A DNA stretch of 64,000 nt, from the NCBI GenBank assembly GCA_963708805.1, contig CAVPUA010000003.1, positions 2,666,001-2,730,000 on the forward strand, written 5' to 3'. Shown piece by piece: positions 54,680 to 64,000 of this stretch. The notes under the pieces are model-generated. The model saw only the letters and a program-made list of their open reading frames with translations, made no database searches and was not told where the DNA came from. The translations under genes were made by a program, and so were the position numbers. Each line of letters opens with the position of its first letter. The stretch's first letter is position 1. The stretch is from CAVPUA01 sp963708805 (GTDB lineage: Bacteria > Actinomycetota > Actinomycetes > Mycobacteriales > Jatrophihabitantaceae).

Positions 54680-55390
54680 CGCCTCGGACAGCGTGAACTG
54701 GCCGGCGTACAGCGCCTTGCCGACGATCGCGCCCTCGATGGCGCGGCCGGCCCCGGAGCGGACCGCCGCCAGCGTCTGAAGATCATCCAGCGACGACACT
54801 CCGCCGCTGGCGACGACCTCGGACGCGGTGCGCTCGAGCAAGTCGGCGAGCAGCGCCACATTCGGTCCGGTCAACGTGCCGTCGCGGTGGACGTCGGTGA
54901 CGACGTAGCGCGCGCACCCATCGGCATCGAGGCGGGCGAGCGTCTCCCACAGGTCGCCGCCCTCGCGCGTCCACCCCCGGGCGGCCAGCGTGGTTCCGCG
55001 GACGTCCAGGCCGACGGCGATCAGGTCGCCGTGCTCGGCGATGGCCGCGCGAACCCAGTCGGGTGACTCCAGCGCGGCCGTGCCGAGGTTGACGCGCGCG
55101 GCACCGGTCGCCAGCGCCGCCTTCAGCGAGGCGTCGTCGCGGATACCGCCGGACAGCTCGACGGCGACATCGAGGCGGCCGACGACGTCGGCCAGCAGGT
55201 CCCGGTTCGAGCCGCGCCCGAAGGCGGCGTCGAGGTCGACGAGGTGGATCCACTCGGCGCCGTCACGCTGCCACGCCAGCGCCGCCTCGATCGGGTCGCC
55301 GTAGGACGTCTCGGACCCGGCCGCGCCCTGGACGAGCCGCACCGCCTGACCGTCCGCGACGTCGACGGCCGGGAAAAGGGTGAAACTCAT
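54662..55390 (-). CDS. priA: Bifunctional HisA/TrpF isomerase PriA
   Basis: The 242-residue TIM barrel starts FTLFPAVDVADGQAVRLVQG. VDLDAAFGRGSNRDLL, ARGWTREGGDLWE and VVTDVHRDGTLTGPN match the actinobacterial PriA form, which isomerises both ProFAR (histidine) and PRA (tryptophan). The dual role fits the context: trpA, trpB, trpC and trpE are nearby and no trpF is in the window. It overlaps the small gene upstream by four bases. Intact. Confidence 0.93.
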   Translation of the reverse strand: MSFTLFPAVDVADGQAVRLVQGAAGSETSYGDPIEAALAWQRDGAEWIHLVDLDAAFGRGSNRDLLADVVGRLDVAVELSGGIRDDASLKAALATGAARVNLGTAALESPDWVRAAIAEHGDLIAVGLDVRGTTLAARGWTREGGDLWETLARLDADGCARYVVTDVHRDGTLTGPNVALLADLLERTASEVVASGGVSSLDDLQTLAAVRSGAGRAIEGAIVGKALYAGQFTLSEALAAVR

Positions 55391-55716
55391 CGTGATCTCC
55401 GATCGAAGACGAAGGCGCCGAGCGCGGGTGCGGCGACCAGGCAGACGAGCGCGACGGCGCCCACGGTCTTCCACGAACTGGTCAACAGGAAGGTGATCCC
55501 CAGGCAGACCAAGATGATCATCGCGAGCAAGGCCCACCGGTCGCGACGAAACCCGGTGCCGTGCTGCCACCAACGGAGGTGCCGCCAGAACTCCTGGCGC
55601 CGGCGAACTCGTGCGGTGCGGGCGATCTCGCGGGCGCGTCGTGCTTCGTCCTCGGCCATCCGCTGTACTCGTGCGGCCTCCCGTTCGGCGCGCGCAACCT
55701 GCCGCTGCTTGCTCAC
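55387..55716 (-). CDS. Small two-helix membrane protein between hisH and priA
   Basis: The 109-residue protein begins with a strongly basic coiled-coil stretch of about 55 residues rich in Arg, Glu and Ala (RMAEDEARRAREIARTARVR). Two helices follow (WALLAMIILVCLGITFLL and VGAVALVCLVAAPALGAFVF). GTG 55716 lies 10 bases after the hisH stop and the stop overlaps priA. It is translated within the his operon, but I know no function for it. Confidence 0.75.
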   Translation of the reverse strand: MSKQRQVARAEREAARVQRMAEDEARRAREIARTARVRRRQEFWRHLRWWQHGTGFRRDRWALLAMIILVCLGITFLLTSSWKTVGAVALVCLVAAPALGAFVFDRRSR

Positions 55717-55726
55717 GACTGCCCAC

Positions 55727-56339
55727 TCACAGGGACCGCAGCCAGTTTCGCAGCACGGCCGCCCCGGCGTCGCCCGACTTCTCGGGGTGGAACTGCGTCG
55801 CGCTGATCGGGCCCGCCTCGACGGCCGCCACGAACGGCTCGCCGTGGACGGTGGTGCTGATCATCCCGTCGGTCTCGTGCGCGGCGTAGGAGTGCACGAA
55901 GTAGAACCGCGTGCCCGCCGCGAATCCCCTCGAACAGCAGGGAGTCGTGCGCGAACTCGACGGTGTTCCAGCCCATGTGCGGACGGATCGGCGCGCGCAG
56001 CAGCTCGACCCGGCCGGGCAGCACACCGAGACCGCCGGACTCGACGCCGTGCTCGAGGCCGGCCTCGAACAGCACCTGCATGCCGACGCAGATGCCCAGC
56101 ACCGGACGGTCCAGCTTCACGACGGGCCGCGATGATCTTGCCGCCGTCGACGTCGCGCAGCCCGGCCATGCACGCCGCGAAGGCCCCGACGCCGGGCACG
56201 ACGAGTCCGTCGGCGTGCACGGCGGTGTCGAAGTCGGCGGTCACCGTCACGTCCGGCCCCGACCCGTTCGAGCGCTCGTTGCGCCGAGCGCAGGTTGCCC
56301 GACCCGTAGTCGAGGACGCAGACCGCGTACTCAGAGCAC
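55727..56339 (-). CDS. hisH: Imidazole glycerol phosphate synthase glutaminase subunit HisH (frame-broken)
   Basis: The class I glutaminase partner of HisF reads VLDYGSGNLRSAQRALERVG, LVVPGVGAFAACMAGL, the nucleophile loop PVLGICVGMQVLFE and the catalytic QFHPEKSG near the end. It lies in several frames: extra bases near 56270, 56128 and 55925. No good start exists in the first frame; GTG 56339 becomes usable if one more base is removed just after it. The 5' limit is therefore approximate. Overlap with hisB is expected. Confidence 0.88.
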
Positions 56340-56925
56340 GCCCTTCGTCGACGGCACACCCTCGACGCGCGGGTCGAGCTCGGTGGCGGCCCGCAGCGCG
56401 CGCGCGACCGCCTTGTACTGCGCCTCGGTGATGTGGTGCCAGTCGCGGCCGCCCTGGACGGTGACGTGCAGCGCGATCGCCGCGTGATAGACGAACGACT
56501 CGAAGACGTGGCGGGTCAGCGTCGTCGCGTAGTCGGCGCCGATGGTCGCGCGGCGCGCCGTCGGGCTCGTGGTGCACGAGGTAGGGACGTCCGGAGAGGT
56601 CGACCGCCGCCTGCACGAGCGTCTCGTCCATCGGGATCAGGGCGTCGCCGAAGCGGCGGGTGCCGGCCTTGTCGCCGACCGCCTGGGCGAACGCCTGGCC
56701 CAGCGCGATCGCGACGTCCTCGACGGTGTGGTGGGCGTCGATGTGCAGGTCGCCGTCGCAGTGGATGGTGAGATCGAACAGCCCGTGCTTGCCGAACGAG
56801 CTGAGCATGTGGTCGTAGAAGCCGACGCCGGTCGAGATGTCGGTGACGCCCCGGCCGTCGACGTCGATCTCGACCAGGATCTTCGTCTCGTTGGTCTGCC
56901 GCTCAACACGCCCGGTACGGGTCAT
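56331..56925 (-). CDS. hisB: Imidazoleglycerol-phosphate dehydratase (one frame break)
   Basis: This manganese enzyme has about 197 residues after correction. TKILVEIDVDGRG, GFYDHMLSSFGKHG, the metal motif HIDAHHTVEDVAIALGQAF and DWHHITEAQYKAVARAL are typical. An extra base near 56560 splits the sequence after RPYLVHHEPDG. ATG 56925 overlaps the hisC stop. It is the single-domain dehydratase, without the phosphatase found in enterobacteria. Confidence 0.93.
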
Positions 56926-58011
56926 GATCGAACCTCCAGTAGCGCCGTGCGGAACGTGGACATCTCCTCGGCCGTGCCGATCGAGACCCGCAGCCAGCCG
57001 TCCGGGCCGGTCTCGCGGATCAGGACGCCGCGGTCGAGCAGACCCTGCCAGATCGCGTGCCGATCGTCGAACAGGCCGAACAACACGAAGTTGGCGTCGC
57101 TGTCGGCGACCGTGAAGCCGTTGGCGCGCAGCCACGCGACGGTCGCGTCGCGCTCGGTGCGCAGGTCGTCCACGCGGGCCAGGAGCTCGTCGGCGTGGGC
57201 GAGGGCCACCCGAGCGACCACCTGGGACGGCGTCGAGAGGTGATAGGGCAACCGGACGATGCGCACGGCGTCGACCACGGCACCGGAGGCGGCGAGGTAG
57301 CCGAGGCGGCCACCGGCCAGGGCGAACGCCTTGCTCATCGTGCGGGTGACGACGAGGCGCGGGCGCTCGGGCAGCATCGTGACGGCGCTGGGCGTGCCCG
57401 AGCGGCGGAACTCCGCGTAGGCCTCGTCGACGATCAGCACGCCCGGGCGCGGCGGCGTAGATCGTGTCGATCTCGCTCGGCGACAGCGATGTTCCGGTCG
57501 GATTGTTCGGCGAGCACAGCAGCACGATCGAAGGCTGCTCACGCTCGATCAACTCGAGCGCGGCCGGCAGGTCGAGCACGAAGTCGCCATCACGGCGACC
57601 GGTGACCCACCGGGTGTGCGTGTCGCGCGCGTACTCCGGATACATCGAGTACGTCGGCGCGAACGACACCGCCGTGCGCCCGGGACCGCCGAAGGCCTGC
57701 ATCAGCTGCAACATGATCTCGTTCGAGCCGTTCGCCGCCCACACCTCGTCCACGCCCAGACCGGGCGCGCCGTCGCCGTTGAGGTAGGCGGCCAGGTCGA
57801 AGCGGAGATCGAGCGCGTCGCGGTCGGGGTAGCGGTTCAGCGTGCGGGCGGCGTCGGCGACTGCGGCGGCCATCGCGGTGACCACGGTCTCGCTCGGTCC
57901 GTACGGGTTCTCGTTGGTGTTGAGCTGCACTGCGACGTCGAGCTGCGGCGCGCCGTACGGCTCGGCCCCCCGCAGCTCATCACGCAGCGGCAGCTGGTCG
58001 AGCCCGGTCAC
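56922..58011 (-). CDS. hisC: Histidinol-phosphate aminotransferase (one frame break)
   Basis: The PLP enzyme is about 362 residues after correction. Motifs are LNTNENPYGPSETVV, NGSNEIMLQLMQAFGGPG, SPNNPTGT, VDEAYAEF and the PLP lysine in TRTMSKAFALAGGRLGY. An extra base near 57452 separates DTIYAAA from PGVLIVDEAYAEF. GTG 58011 overlaps the hisD stop by four bases. Confidence 0.94.
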
Positions 58012-59310
58012 GGTGAGAGCCGAACCGCGACCGCCGCGCCGTGCGCCGGCAGGTCCTCGGCCGCGGACAGGGCCAGGACGTGCGGCGCGACCTCGACCAG
58101 CGCCTCGGACGAGTACTCGACGAGGTGGACGCCCTTGAGGAACGACTGCACCGACAGGCCCGACGCGTGGCGGGCGGTGCAGCCGGTCGGCAGCACGTGG
58201 TTGGAACCGGCGCAGTAGTCACCGAGCGACACCGGCGAGTAGGTGCCGACGAAGACGCAGCCGGCGTTGCGGACGCGCTCGGCCCAGTGGCGGGCGTCGG
58301 CGGTGATCACCTCGAGGTGCTCGGCGGCGTAGGCGTCGACGACGGCCAGGCCCTGGTCGAGATCGCGGACGATCACCGTCGCCGACTGCTCGCCGGACAA
58401 GGCCGCCTTGATGCGTTCGACGTGCTTGGTCAGCTCGACCTGGCGCTCGATCTCGGCGTCGACGAGCGTCGGCCAACTCGACGGAATCGGTCACCAGCAC
58501 CGAGGCCGCCAGCGGATCGTGTTCGGCCTGGCTGATCAGGTCGGCGGCGACGTGCACCGGGTCGGCGCCGGCGTCGGCGAGCACGGCGATCTCGGTCGGT
58601 CCGGCTTCGGCGTCGATGCCGATCACGCCGCGCAGCAGCCGCTTGGCCGCGGCGACGTAGACATTGCCGGGGCCGGTGACGACGTCGACCGGCTCGATGC
58701 CGAGGGCGGCGTCGCCGTAGGCGAGCAGCGCGATGGCCTGGGCACCGCCGACGGCGTACACCTCGTCGACGCCCAGCAGCGCGCAGGCGGCCAGGATCGT
58801 CGGGTGCGGCAGGCCGCCGAACTCCTTCTGGGCCGGCGAGCAGACGACCAGCGACTCGACGCCCGCGACCTGCGCCGGCACCACGTTCATCACGACGCTG
58901 GACGGGTAGACCGCCAGGCCGCCCGGGACGTACAGGCCGACGCGGCGGACCGGGATCCACCGTTCGGTGACCGTGCCGCCCGGCACCACATCGACGCGGA
59001 CGTCCTCGCGGCGCTGGGCCTCGTGGACGATGCGGGCGCGGCGGATCGACTCGGCCAGCGCGTCGCGCACGGCCGGATCGAGCTCGTCGAGCGCCTGCTT
59101 CAGCGCCGCGCCGGGAACGCGCGGCTCGGGGACGTCGACCCCGTCGAAGCGCAGCGTCGCCTCCCGCGCGGCGGCGTACCCGCGCTCGGCGACTGCTTCG
59201 ACGACCGGCGCGACCGCCGCGAGCGCGGCCTGGACATCGACCCGGGCCCGCGGCAGGACGCGCCGCGGGTCGGGCGATCCGGCGGCGGACAGGTCGATAC
59301 GTCGCAGCAC
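58008..59310 (-). CDS. hisD: Histidinol dehydrogenase (one frame break)
   Basis: The zinc enzyme oxidises histidinol to histidine and is about 433 residues after correction. GLYVPGGLAVYPSSVVMN, VGGAQAIALLAYG, GPGNVYVAAAKR, the zinc ligands in ISQAEHDPLA and the late SVQSFLKG motif are present. An extra base near 58475 splits ELADATLVDAEIERQVEL. It is the first gene of the hisDCBH-priA operon; its promoter should lie in the 75-base gap to the divergent gene at 59386. Confidence 0.94.
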
Positions 59311-59385
59311 GCCCCGATTCTACGGGGGCCCCACTCGCGAATTGGCCGCCCACCGTTCCCCGGCCGAGTCCTCTACCGTCATGGT

Positions 59386-60075
59386 ATGTCCGATCGCGGA
59401 TCGACGACCGTCGCACTCTTCCCGCTCGACGTCGTCCTGCTGCCGGGCTCAGCGCTGCCGCTGCACATCTTCGAACCGCGTTACCGCTCGTTGCTCAGCG
59501 ACGTCTGCGCACCGGGCGGCCCGCGGGCGTTCGGGGTCATCTCGTTGCGGCACGGCCCACCCGCGGCGGGCGACTACTCGCACGGCGAGCTCGAACTGGC
59601 CGAAGTCGGCACGATGGCCGAGGTCATCGAGGTCGATCCGTACCCGGACGGGCGCAGCGACCTGCTCACCATCGGCAGCCGCCGCTTCCGGCTGCTGGAC
59701 GTCGACGAGAACAGCCAGCCCTACCTGCGCGGGCAGGTCGAGTGGCTCGACGAGAACGACGGCGACATCACGCCCGAGCACGTGGCGGCCGCCCGGGTGC
59801 TGTGCCGCCGCTACTGCGGTGCGCTGGCCGCCGCGTCGGGCCGCGAGCCACCCGAGGACGACCTGTCCGACGACCCGCTTCGCCTCTCGTACCAGATCGC
59901 CGCGCGCATCCGGCTGCCCGGGCCCGACCGTCAGCGGCTGCTGGAGGCCGAGACCGCGGCCGCGCGCCTGTACGACTCGATCGCGGTGCTGCGCCAGGAG
60001 ACCGCGCTGCTCACGAGCACCCGCACCGTTCCCGTCTCACCGCACGTCCTGCGCGTGTCGTCGACGTCGAACTGA
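59386..60075 (+). CDS. Lon N-terminal substrate-binding-domain protein
   Basis: The 229-residue protein corresponds to the substrate-binding N-domain of Lon without the ATPase and protease parts. It reads VALFPLDVVLLPGSALPLHI then FEPRYRSLL, and FGVISLRHG then ELAEVGTMAEV. The family (PF02190-only proteins) is widespread and of unknown role. ATG 59386 gives MSDRGSTTVALFPL. Intact and divergent from hisD. Confidence 0.9.
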   Translation: MSDRGSTTVALFPLDVVLLPGSALPLHIFEPRYRSLLSDVCAPGGPRAFGVISLRHGPPAAGDYSHGELELAEVGTMAEVIEVDPYPDGRSDLLTIGSRRFRLLDVDENSQPYLRGQVEWLDENDGDITPEHVAAARVLCRRYCGALAAASGREPPEDDLSDDPLRLSYQIAARIRLPGPDRQRLLEAETAAARLYDSIAVLRQETALLTSTRTVPVSPHVLRVSSTSN

Positions 60076-60080
60076 GCTGA

Positions 60081-60750
60081 TCAGGGCGCGCTGAGGACGG
60101 CGTCCCTCGCCGCGGGCGGCGTCACGCCCAGATCGTCGGGCGTCGCGAACAGCGTGCAGAGCAGATAGACGAGCAGGGCCAGCGCGCCTTCGACGAACAG
60201 CAAGCCGATCGCGTGCACCTCGAGCGGCAGCCGGGCCAGTTGCGTGCCGAGCTTGCCGGCCGTGCTGCCGCCGCCGACGAGATGGCCCATGAGGTTGGTG
60301 AGCTCAGCGCCGGCGACGGTGCCGACGACGAGGGCCGCGACCGTCACCGGACCGCGCCGCGGGCGCCGCATCCAGGTCAGCGTCCCGGCGATCAGTCCGA
60401 GCAGCGCCGGTCAGCACGACGAACCGGCCGTCGGAGGAGACGAAGCCTTCGGTCTCGTCCGGCAGGATCGTGTTGTTGTAGTAGACGAGCCCACGGGTCG
60501 GTGTGCGCGACCACAGCTCGCCAGAGCAGGCCGACCACGATGCCGGCGATCAGCAACGCTCCGACCAGCTGGGCCCCGAACGCCAGCTCGGCCCGAGTCG
60601 CCCACGGCTCCGCGGGCTCCGGAGCGACCGGCGCCGGTTCGGGCTCGCCGTAGCCCGGGATCGGCGCGTACCTCGCGCGTTCGGATCGAACGACGCGTCC
60701 GGGGCGCTCCAGTTGCCCTGCTCGCCCGGGCTGTTCGGTGTTTCGGTCAC
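60081..60750 (-). CDS. Conserved membrane protein, possibly DUF2567-like (frame-broken)
   Basis: GTG 60750 starts a Pro/Gly/Glu-rich cytoplasmic N-tail (VTETPNSPGEQGNWSAPD, then YAPIPGYGEPEPAPVAPEP). Four helices follow (LVGALLIAGIVVGLLW, LLGLIAGTLTW, VAALVVGTVAGAEL, LLFVEGALALLVYLL). Extra bases lie near 60680 (two), 60520 and 60412; corrected length is about 221 residues. An actinobacterial family of this topology (DUF2567, Rv1591) lies near his genes in mycobacteria, which is my reason for the suggestion. Confidence 0.68.
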
Positions 60751-60763
60751 CGCGTTGTGCCTC

Positions 60764-61887
60764 TCACCCGTCCAGTGTGTCAGGCGGCTGGGCGTTGACC
60801 AGCAGCCGGCCGTCGGCCACGACCGCCGATCGGAGATCGCCACACTCCCGGCTCGTCCAATGGATTGCCTGGGAGCACGACCAGGGCCGCCCGCGAGCCG
60901 ACTTCGAGCCGCCCGGTTCGGCCGCGGATCCCGGGCGCGCTCGCGCGCCGAACTCGGTGGCCGCTCGCAGCGCGCCCAGCCGGCCCATCCCGGCGTCGGC
61001 CAGCCGGTCGAGCTCGCGCGGGTCGACGCCGGGGCGGGTGCCGTCGTTGCCGAGGTCGGTGCCGTAGCGGAGCGGGACGCCGGCCGCGTGCAGGTCGGCG
61101 GCGTTCTCGGCGGCCACCCGCCCGACGCCGGCGGAGAAGAAGGTCTGCAGGGTCGACACGACCGAGATGCCGGCCGTCGGCGATCCGCTCGACCAGCGCC
61201 TCGGACAGCCGCTCGGTCGGCGTGTGCGCCAGCTCGTCCACTCCGGCGTCGACCGCCCGGCGGACCATCTCGGCGCGCAGCGCGTGGGCGACGACCGCCA
61301 GGCCGGCGTCGTGCGCCGCCTCGACGACCGCCCGGACGACGCGCGGCTCGGGCACCGGCCAGCCCGCGTCGCCGGGCTCGAGCGCGATCTTGACGACGTC
61401 GGCGCCCGACCGCGGCGATGCGATGCACGACCTGGCGGGCGTTGGCCGGCGAGAAGACGAAGCTGGCGAACCCGTTCGCTGCCCCAGCGTCCGGCTCGGG
61501 TAGCCGCCCGGCGCGGTGATCACCGGGCCCGGCTACGGCGACGACGGGCCGCTCGCCGCTGCGGGCGTCGATGTCCGGTGCGCCACAGCGTGGGCCGCGC
61601 CGCGGGCGCGCCGAGGTCGCGGACGGCAACCAGCCCGGAGCGCAACACCCCGTCGAGTCGACCCGAACGCCAGATGGACGTGGGCGTCGATGATCCCCGG
61701 GCCGATCCAGCACTCCTCGCCGCCGAGCTCGGGCAGGTCCCCGAACGCCGGGCACGAACGCGAGCGGGCCGAGGTAGGTCACCACGCCGCGCTCGTCGAG
61801 CACCACCGCGCCGTCGAGCGGTTCGGTGTCGCCGCCGGCCCAGACCGTGCCGGTCAGCACCAGCCCGCGGCGCCATGTCGTGCTCAC
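60764..61887 (-). CDS. Amidohydrolase family protein (heavily frame-broken)
   Basis: Pieces of one metal-dependent hydrolase can be read across frames. GTG 61887 (VSTTWRRGLVLTGTVWAGGD) opens it. The metal motif DAHVHLAFG comes after GPGII. ITAPGGYPSRTLG, VVKIALEPGDAGWP, VVAHALRAEMVRRAVDAGVD, AGVPLRYGTDLGNDGTRPGV and RLEVGSRAALVVLPGNPLDE follow. The layout is that of imidazolonepropionase/prolidase-like amidohydrolases. At least six extra bases lie between about 61770 and 60850. Substrate unknown. Confidence 0.78.
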
Positions 61888-61984
61888 CGGGTGCGGGGGC
61901 GCGGCGGGTCCGCAGGGCGTCGGCGGCCCGATCGACCACCGCCCGCCGAGCGCCCGCGACCCGGACGCGGACCCTCGCGCACGC

Positions 61985-62587
61985 TCATCGCCCATCCTCG
62001 CAGTCGAGGCGACCTCGGCACCGCTCGACCCGCCAGCGCAGCGCTACCAGCTCGGTGTGCACGCCCAGCAGCAGGTGCAGCTCGTCGACCCGGCTCGGCT
62101 GGGACGACGTTGTCGGCGCGGAACTCGCGCAGCTTCTGCAGCGTGTGCGGCCCGGCGCCGGCCGATCAGCCGGACGGCGAGCAAGGGCAGCGTCCAGGGC
62201 CGGCTGGGCAGGCCGATCCGGCGCAGTTCGCGCCGCACGTCGCCGCGCGTCTCGTCGACCAGCGCCGCAGTTGAGCCGCGGGTCGGGGTTGGTCGGCTGC
62301 CGGTCAGGCCGCGGACCAGCGCGGCCGCCAGCGCGCGGACGGCCAGCACGGCCAGCCCGATCAGGACGAGCGGCACGCCGAGCCAGCCGCTGACCAGCCA
62401 CCAGGCCAGCGCGCCGACGACCAGGATCACGACGGCCAGGACATACAGCGCGCGGTCGAGGTAGGCGACGACGGCGCGGCCGACCAGGTAGCGGCCCAGC
62501 GCCCAGCGGCTGCCCGGGGTGCCCTGGCGGAAGTCGCCGACCTCGGGGCGGCGTCCCGTCGGGCGGAAGCGGGATCGCGGCGGTCAC
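61985..62587 (-). CDS. Conserved two-helix membrane protein downstream of dnaE (frame-broken)
   Basis: After correction the protein reads a hydrophilic start (VTAAIPLPP, then GDFRQGTPGSRWALGRYLVG). Two hydrophobic segments follow (LAVVILVVGALAWWLVSG and VPLVLIGLAVLAVRALAAAL). A cytoplasmic C-terminal part contains LVDETRGDVRRELRRIG and a helical end (VDELHLLLGVHTELVALRW). Extra bases lie near 62560, 62280, 62185 and 62100. I estimate about 195 residues. It begins 52 bases after the dnaE stop. Family unknown to me. Confidence 0.65.
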   Translation of the reverse strand: MTAAIPLPPDGTPPRGRRLPPGHPGQPLGAGPLPGRPRRRRLPRPRAVCPGRRDPGRRRAGLVAGQRLARRAARPDRAGRAGRPRAGGRAGPRPDRQPTNPDPRLNCGAGRRDARRRAARTAPDRPAQPALDAALARRPADRPAPGRTRCRSCASSAPTTSSQPSRVDELHLLLGVHTELVALRWRVERCRGRLDCEDGR

Positions 62588-62639
62588 GAAATCCACGGTA
62601 CGCCGGACCGCGCCAGATCGGTGCTCAGGCCGGCGCCGC

Positions 62640-64000
62640 TCAGACGATGGCGTTCGGACCGAGCAGCGCCTTCAGGTCGCCCATCAGCGCCGCGCTGGCG
62701 GCCACCCGGAAACTTCGCCGAGCGCGCAGTCGCTGCTCGCGTTCGCCGTTGACCAGGCGCAGGTGGACCTCGGTCGTACCCGGGATGGGCGGCCAGCACC
62801 TCACGCAGCCGCTCGACCATCGGCGGCGTGCAGCGGGCCGGCGCCATCCGCACGACCACCGGCCCCTGCGAACCGACGCGAAGGTCGGGCAGCGACAGGT
62901 CGGACGCGATCAGCTCGACGGTGTCGTCGCGAGCCTGCGGGCGGCCCTTGATCACGACCAGGGCGTCCTCGACGACGTTGATGCCGACCTGGGCGTAGGT
63001 GGCCGGGAAGAACAGCACCTCGACCGAGCCCTCGAGATCTTCGAGGGTCGCCCGAGCCCACGGCGCGCCGGCCTTGGTCACCCGGCGGTTGACCGAGGAC
63101 AGGATGCCGGCGACCGTCACCGGCTGGCCGTCGGGAACGCCTTCGGACTGCAGCGTCGCGATCGACACGTCGGCCGCGGCGGCCAGCACGTGCTCGACGC
63201 CCAGCAGCGGGTGGTCGCTGACGTAGAGGCCCAGCATCTCGCGCTCGAAGGCGAGCAGCACCGACTTCTCCCACTCGCCCTCGGGCACGGTGACGGCGAA
63301 GACGTCGTCCGAGCCGAGGTCGACCGTCGCCGGTGCCGAACAGGTCGAACTGGCCGATGGCCTCGTTGCGTTTGGTGTCGAGCACGGCGTCGACGGCCGG
63401 CTCGTAGACGTTGATCAACGCCCGGCGGTGGTGGCTCATCGAGTCGAACGCGCCGGCCTTGATCAACGCCTCGATGGTGCGCTTGTTGCAGACGACGGCG
63501 TCGACCTTCTTGAGGAAGTCGCCGAAGTCGGCGAACGCGCCCTGGGCCTTGCGGCTGGCCACGATCGAGGCGACGACGTTGGCGCCGACGTTGCGGATCG
63601 CGGCCAGCCCGAAGCGGATGTCGGTGCCGGTCGGGGTGAAGTCGGCGTCGGAGGAGTTGACGTCGGGCGGCAGCACCTTGATGCCCATCCGCCGGCACTC
63701 GGCCAGGTAGATCGCCGACTTGTCCTTGTCGTCGCGCATCGAGGTCAGCAGCGCGGCCATGTACTCGGCCGGGTAGTTGGCCTTGAGGTAGGCGGTCCAG
63801 TACGAGATCAGCCCGTAGGCGGCCGAGTGGGCCTTGTTGAACGCGTAGTCGGAGAACGGGACGAGGATGTCCCACAGCGTCTTGATCGCCTGCGGGCTGG
63901 CGCCGCGCGACTGCATGCCGGCGCTGAAGTTCTCGTACTGGGCGTCCAGCTCGGACTTCTTCTTCTTGCCCATCGCCCGGCGCAGCAGGTCGGCCTGGCC
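62640..64000 (-). CDS. dnaE: DNA polymerase III subunit alpha, 3' part (two frame breaks)
   Basis: The visible part covers the end of the polymerase domain, the tandem HhH region and the OB-fold/C-terminal domain. It reads GQADLLRRAMGKKKKSEL, FNKAHSAAYGLISYWTAYLK, CRRMGIKVLPPDVNSS, IRFGLAAIRNVGANVV and VTVAGILSSVNRRVTKAGAP. The gene continues beyond the right edge. Extra bases near 63335 and 62783 break the frame. Corrected, it ends GDLKALLGPNAIV with TGA at 62640-62642. This is the replicative DnaE1 type judging by length of the C-terminal part; the N-terminal PHP domain is outside the window. Confidence 0.94.

Overview
The window is very GC-rich (roughly 70% by eye, not counted) and comes from an actinobacterium of the class Actinomycetes. 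The gene content and order match two blocks I know from Mycobacterium tuberculosis. One runs rarA, aspS, hisS, metallo-beta-lactamase, cyclophilin, relA, apt, secF, secD, yajC, ruvBAC, yebC, pdxT, pdxS, pimA, patA, pgsA. The other runs his and trp genes to lgt. Phosphatidylinositol mannoside genes, a PriA-type isomerase and a TIGR02234 tryptophan-associated membrane protein all point the same way. I cannot name the genus.

Layout. 0-3.6 kb: the 5' part of rarA, then a + strand methyltransferase, DUF2142 membrane protein and glycosyltransferase set. 3.6-18.9 kb: mostly - strand housekeeping genes (acyl-CoA dehydrogenase, aspS, hisS, MBL hydrolase, relA, apt, secF, secD, yajC, ruvB, ruvA, ruvC) with a + strand cyclophilin. 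19-27 kb: M50 protease, yebC, pdxT, DUF2277, pdxS, DUF3048 lipoprotein, then pimA-patA-pgsA for phosphatidylinositol and its mannosides. 27-36 kb: a CapA-like lipoprotein, ffh, fabG, and a compact catabolic operon (APH-family kinase, ACAD10/11-like dehydrogenase, TetR, LLM oxidoreductase, SDR) preceded by a perfect palindrome. 35.6-38.8 kb: gluconokinase, VIT-family transporter, lgt and a quinone oxidoreductase. 38.8-47.6 kb: trpA, trpB, trpC, trpE and hisI, interrupted by a Pro/Gly/Tyr-rich membrane protein and by a two-component system. 47.6-53.1 kb: small accessory proteins, a second (PhoP-like) two-component system, hisF and RidA. 53.1-59.3 kb: an acyl-CoA synthetase, then priA, hisH, hisB, hisC and hisD. 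59.4-64 kb: a Lon-substrate-domain protein, two membrane proteins, an amidohydrolase and the 3' part of dnaE.

The sequence carries several dozen frame breaks, many of them in genes that should be essential (aspS, hisS, secD, secF, yajC, dnaE, ffh, hisB, hisC, hisD, hisH). Every break I resolved is repaired by removing one or two bases; none needs a base added. I treat these genes as intact in the organism and the breaks as sequencing or assembly errors, and give corrected gene limits. No tRNA, rRNA, CRISPR array, insertion sequence or prophage was recognised. No gene-free stretch is longer than about 200 bases.

The most interesting regions are the split ACAD10/11-like (LvaA/LvaC-like) operon at 31-35.6 kb, the two-component system and unknown small protein embedded between trpE and trpC, the PhoP-like system with direct repeats upstream, and the insertion-only error pattern.
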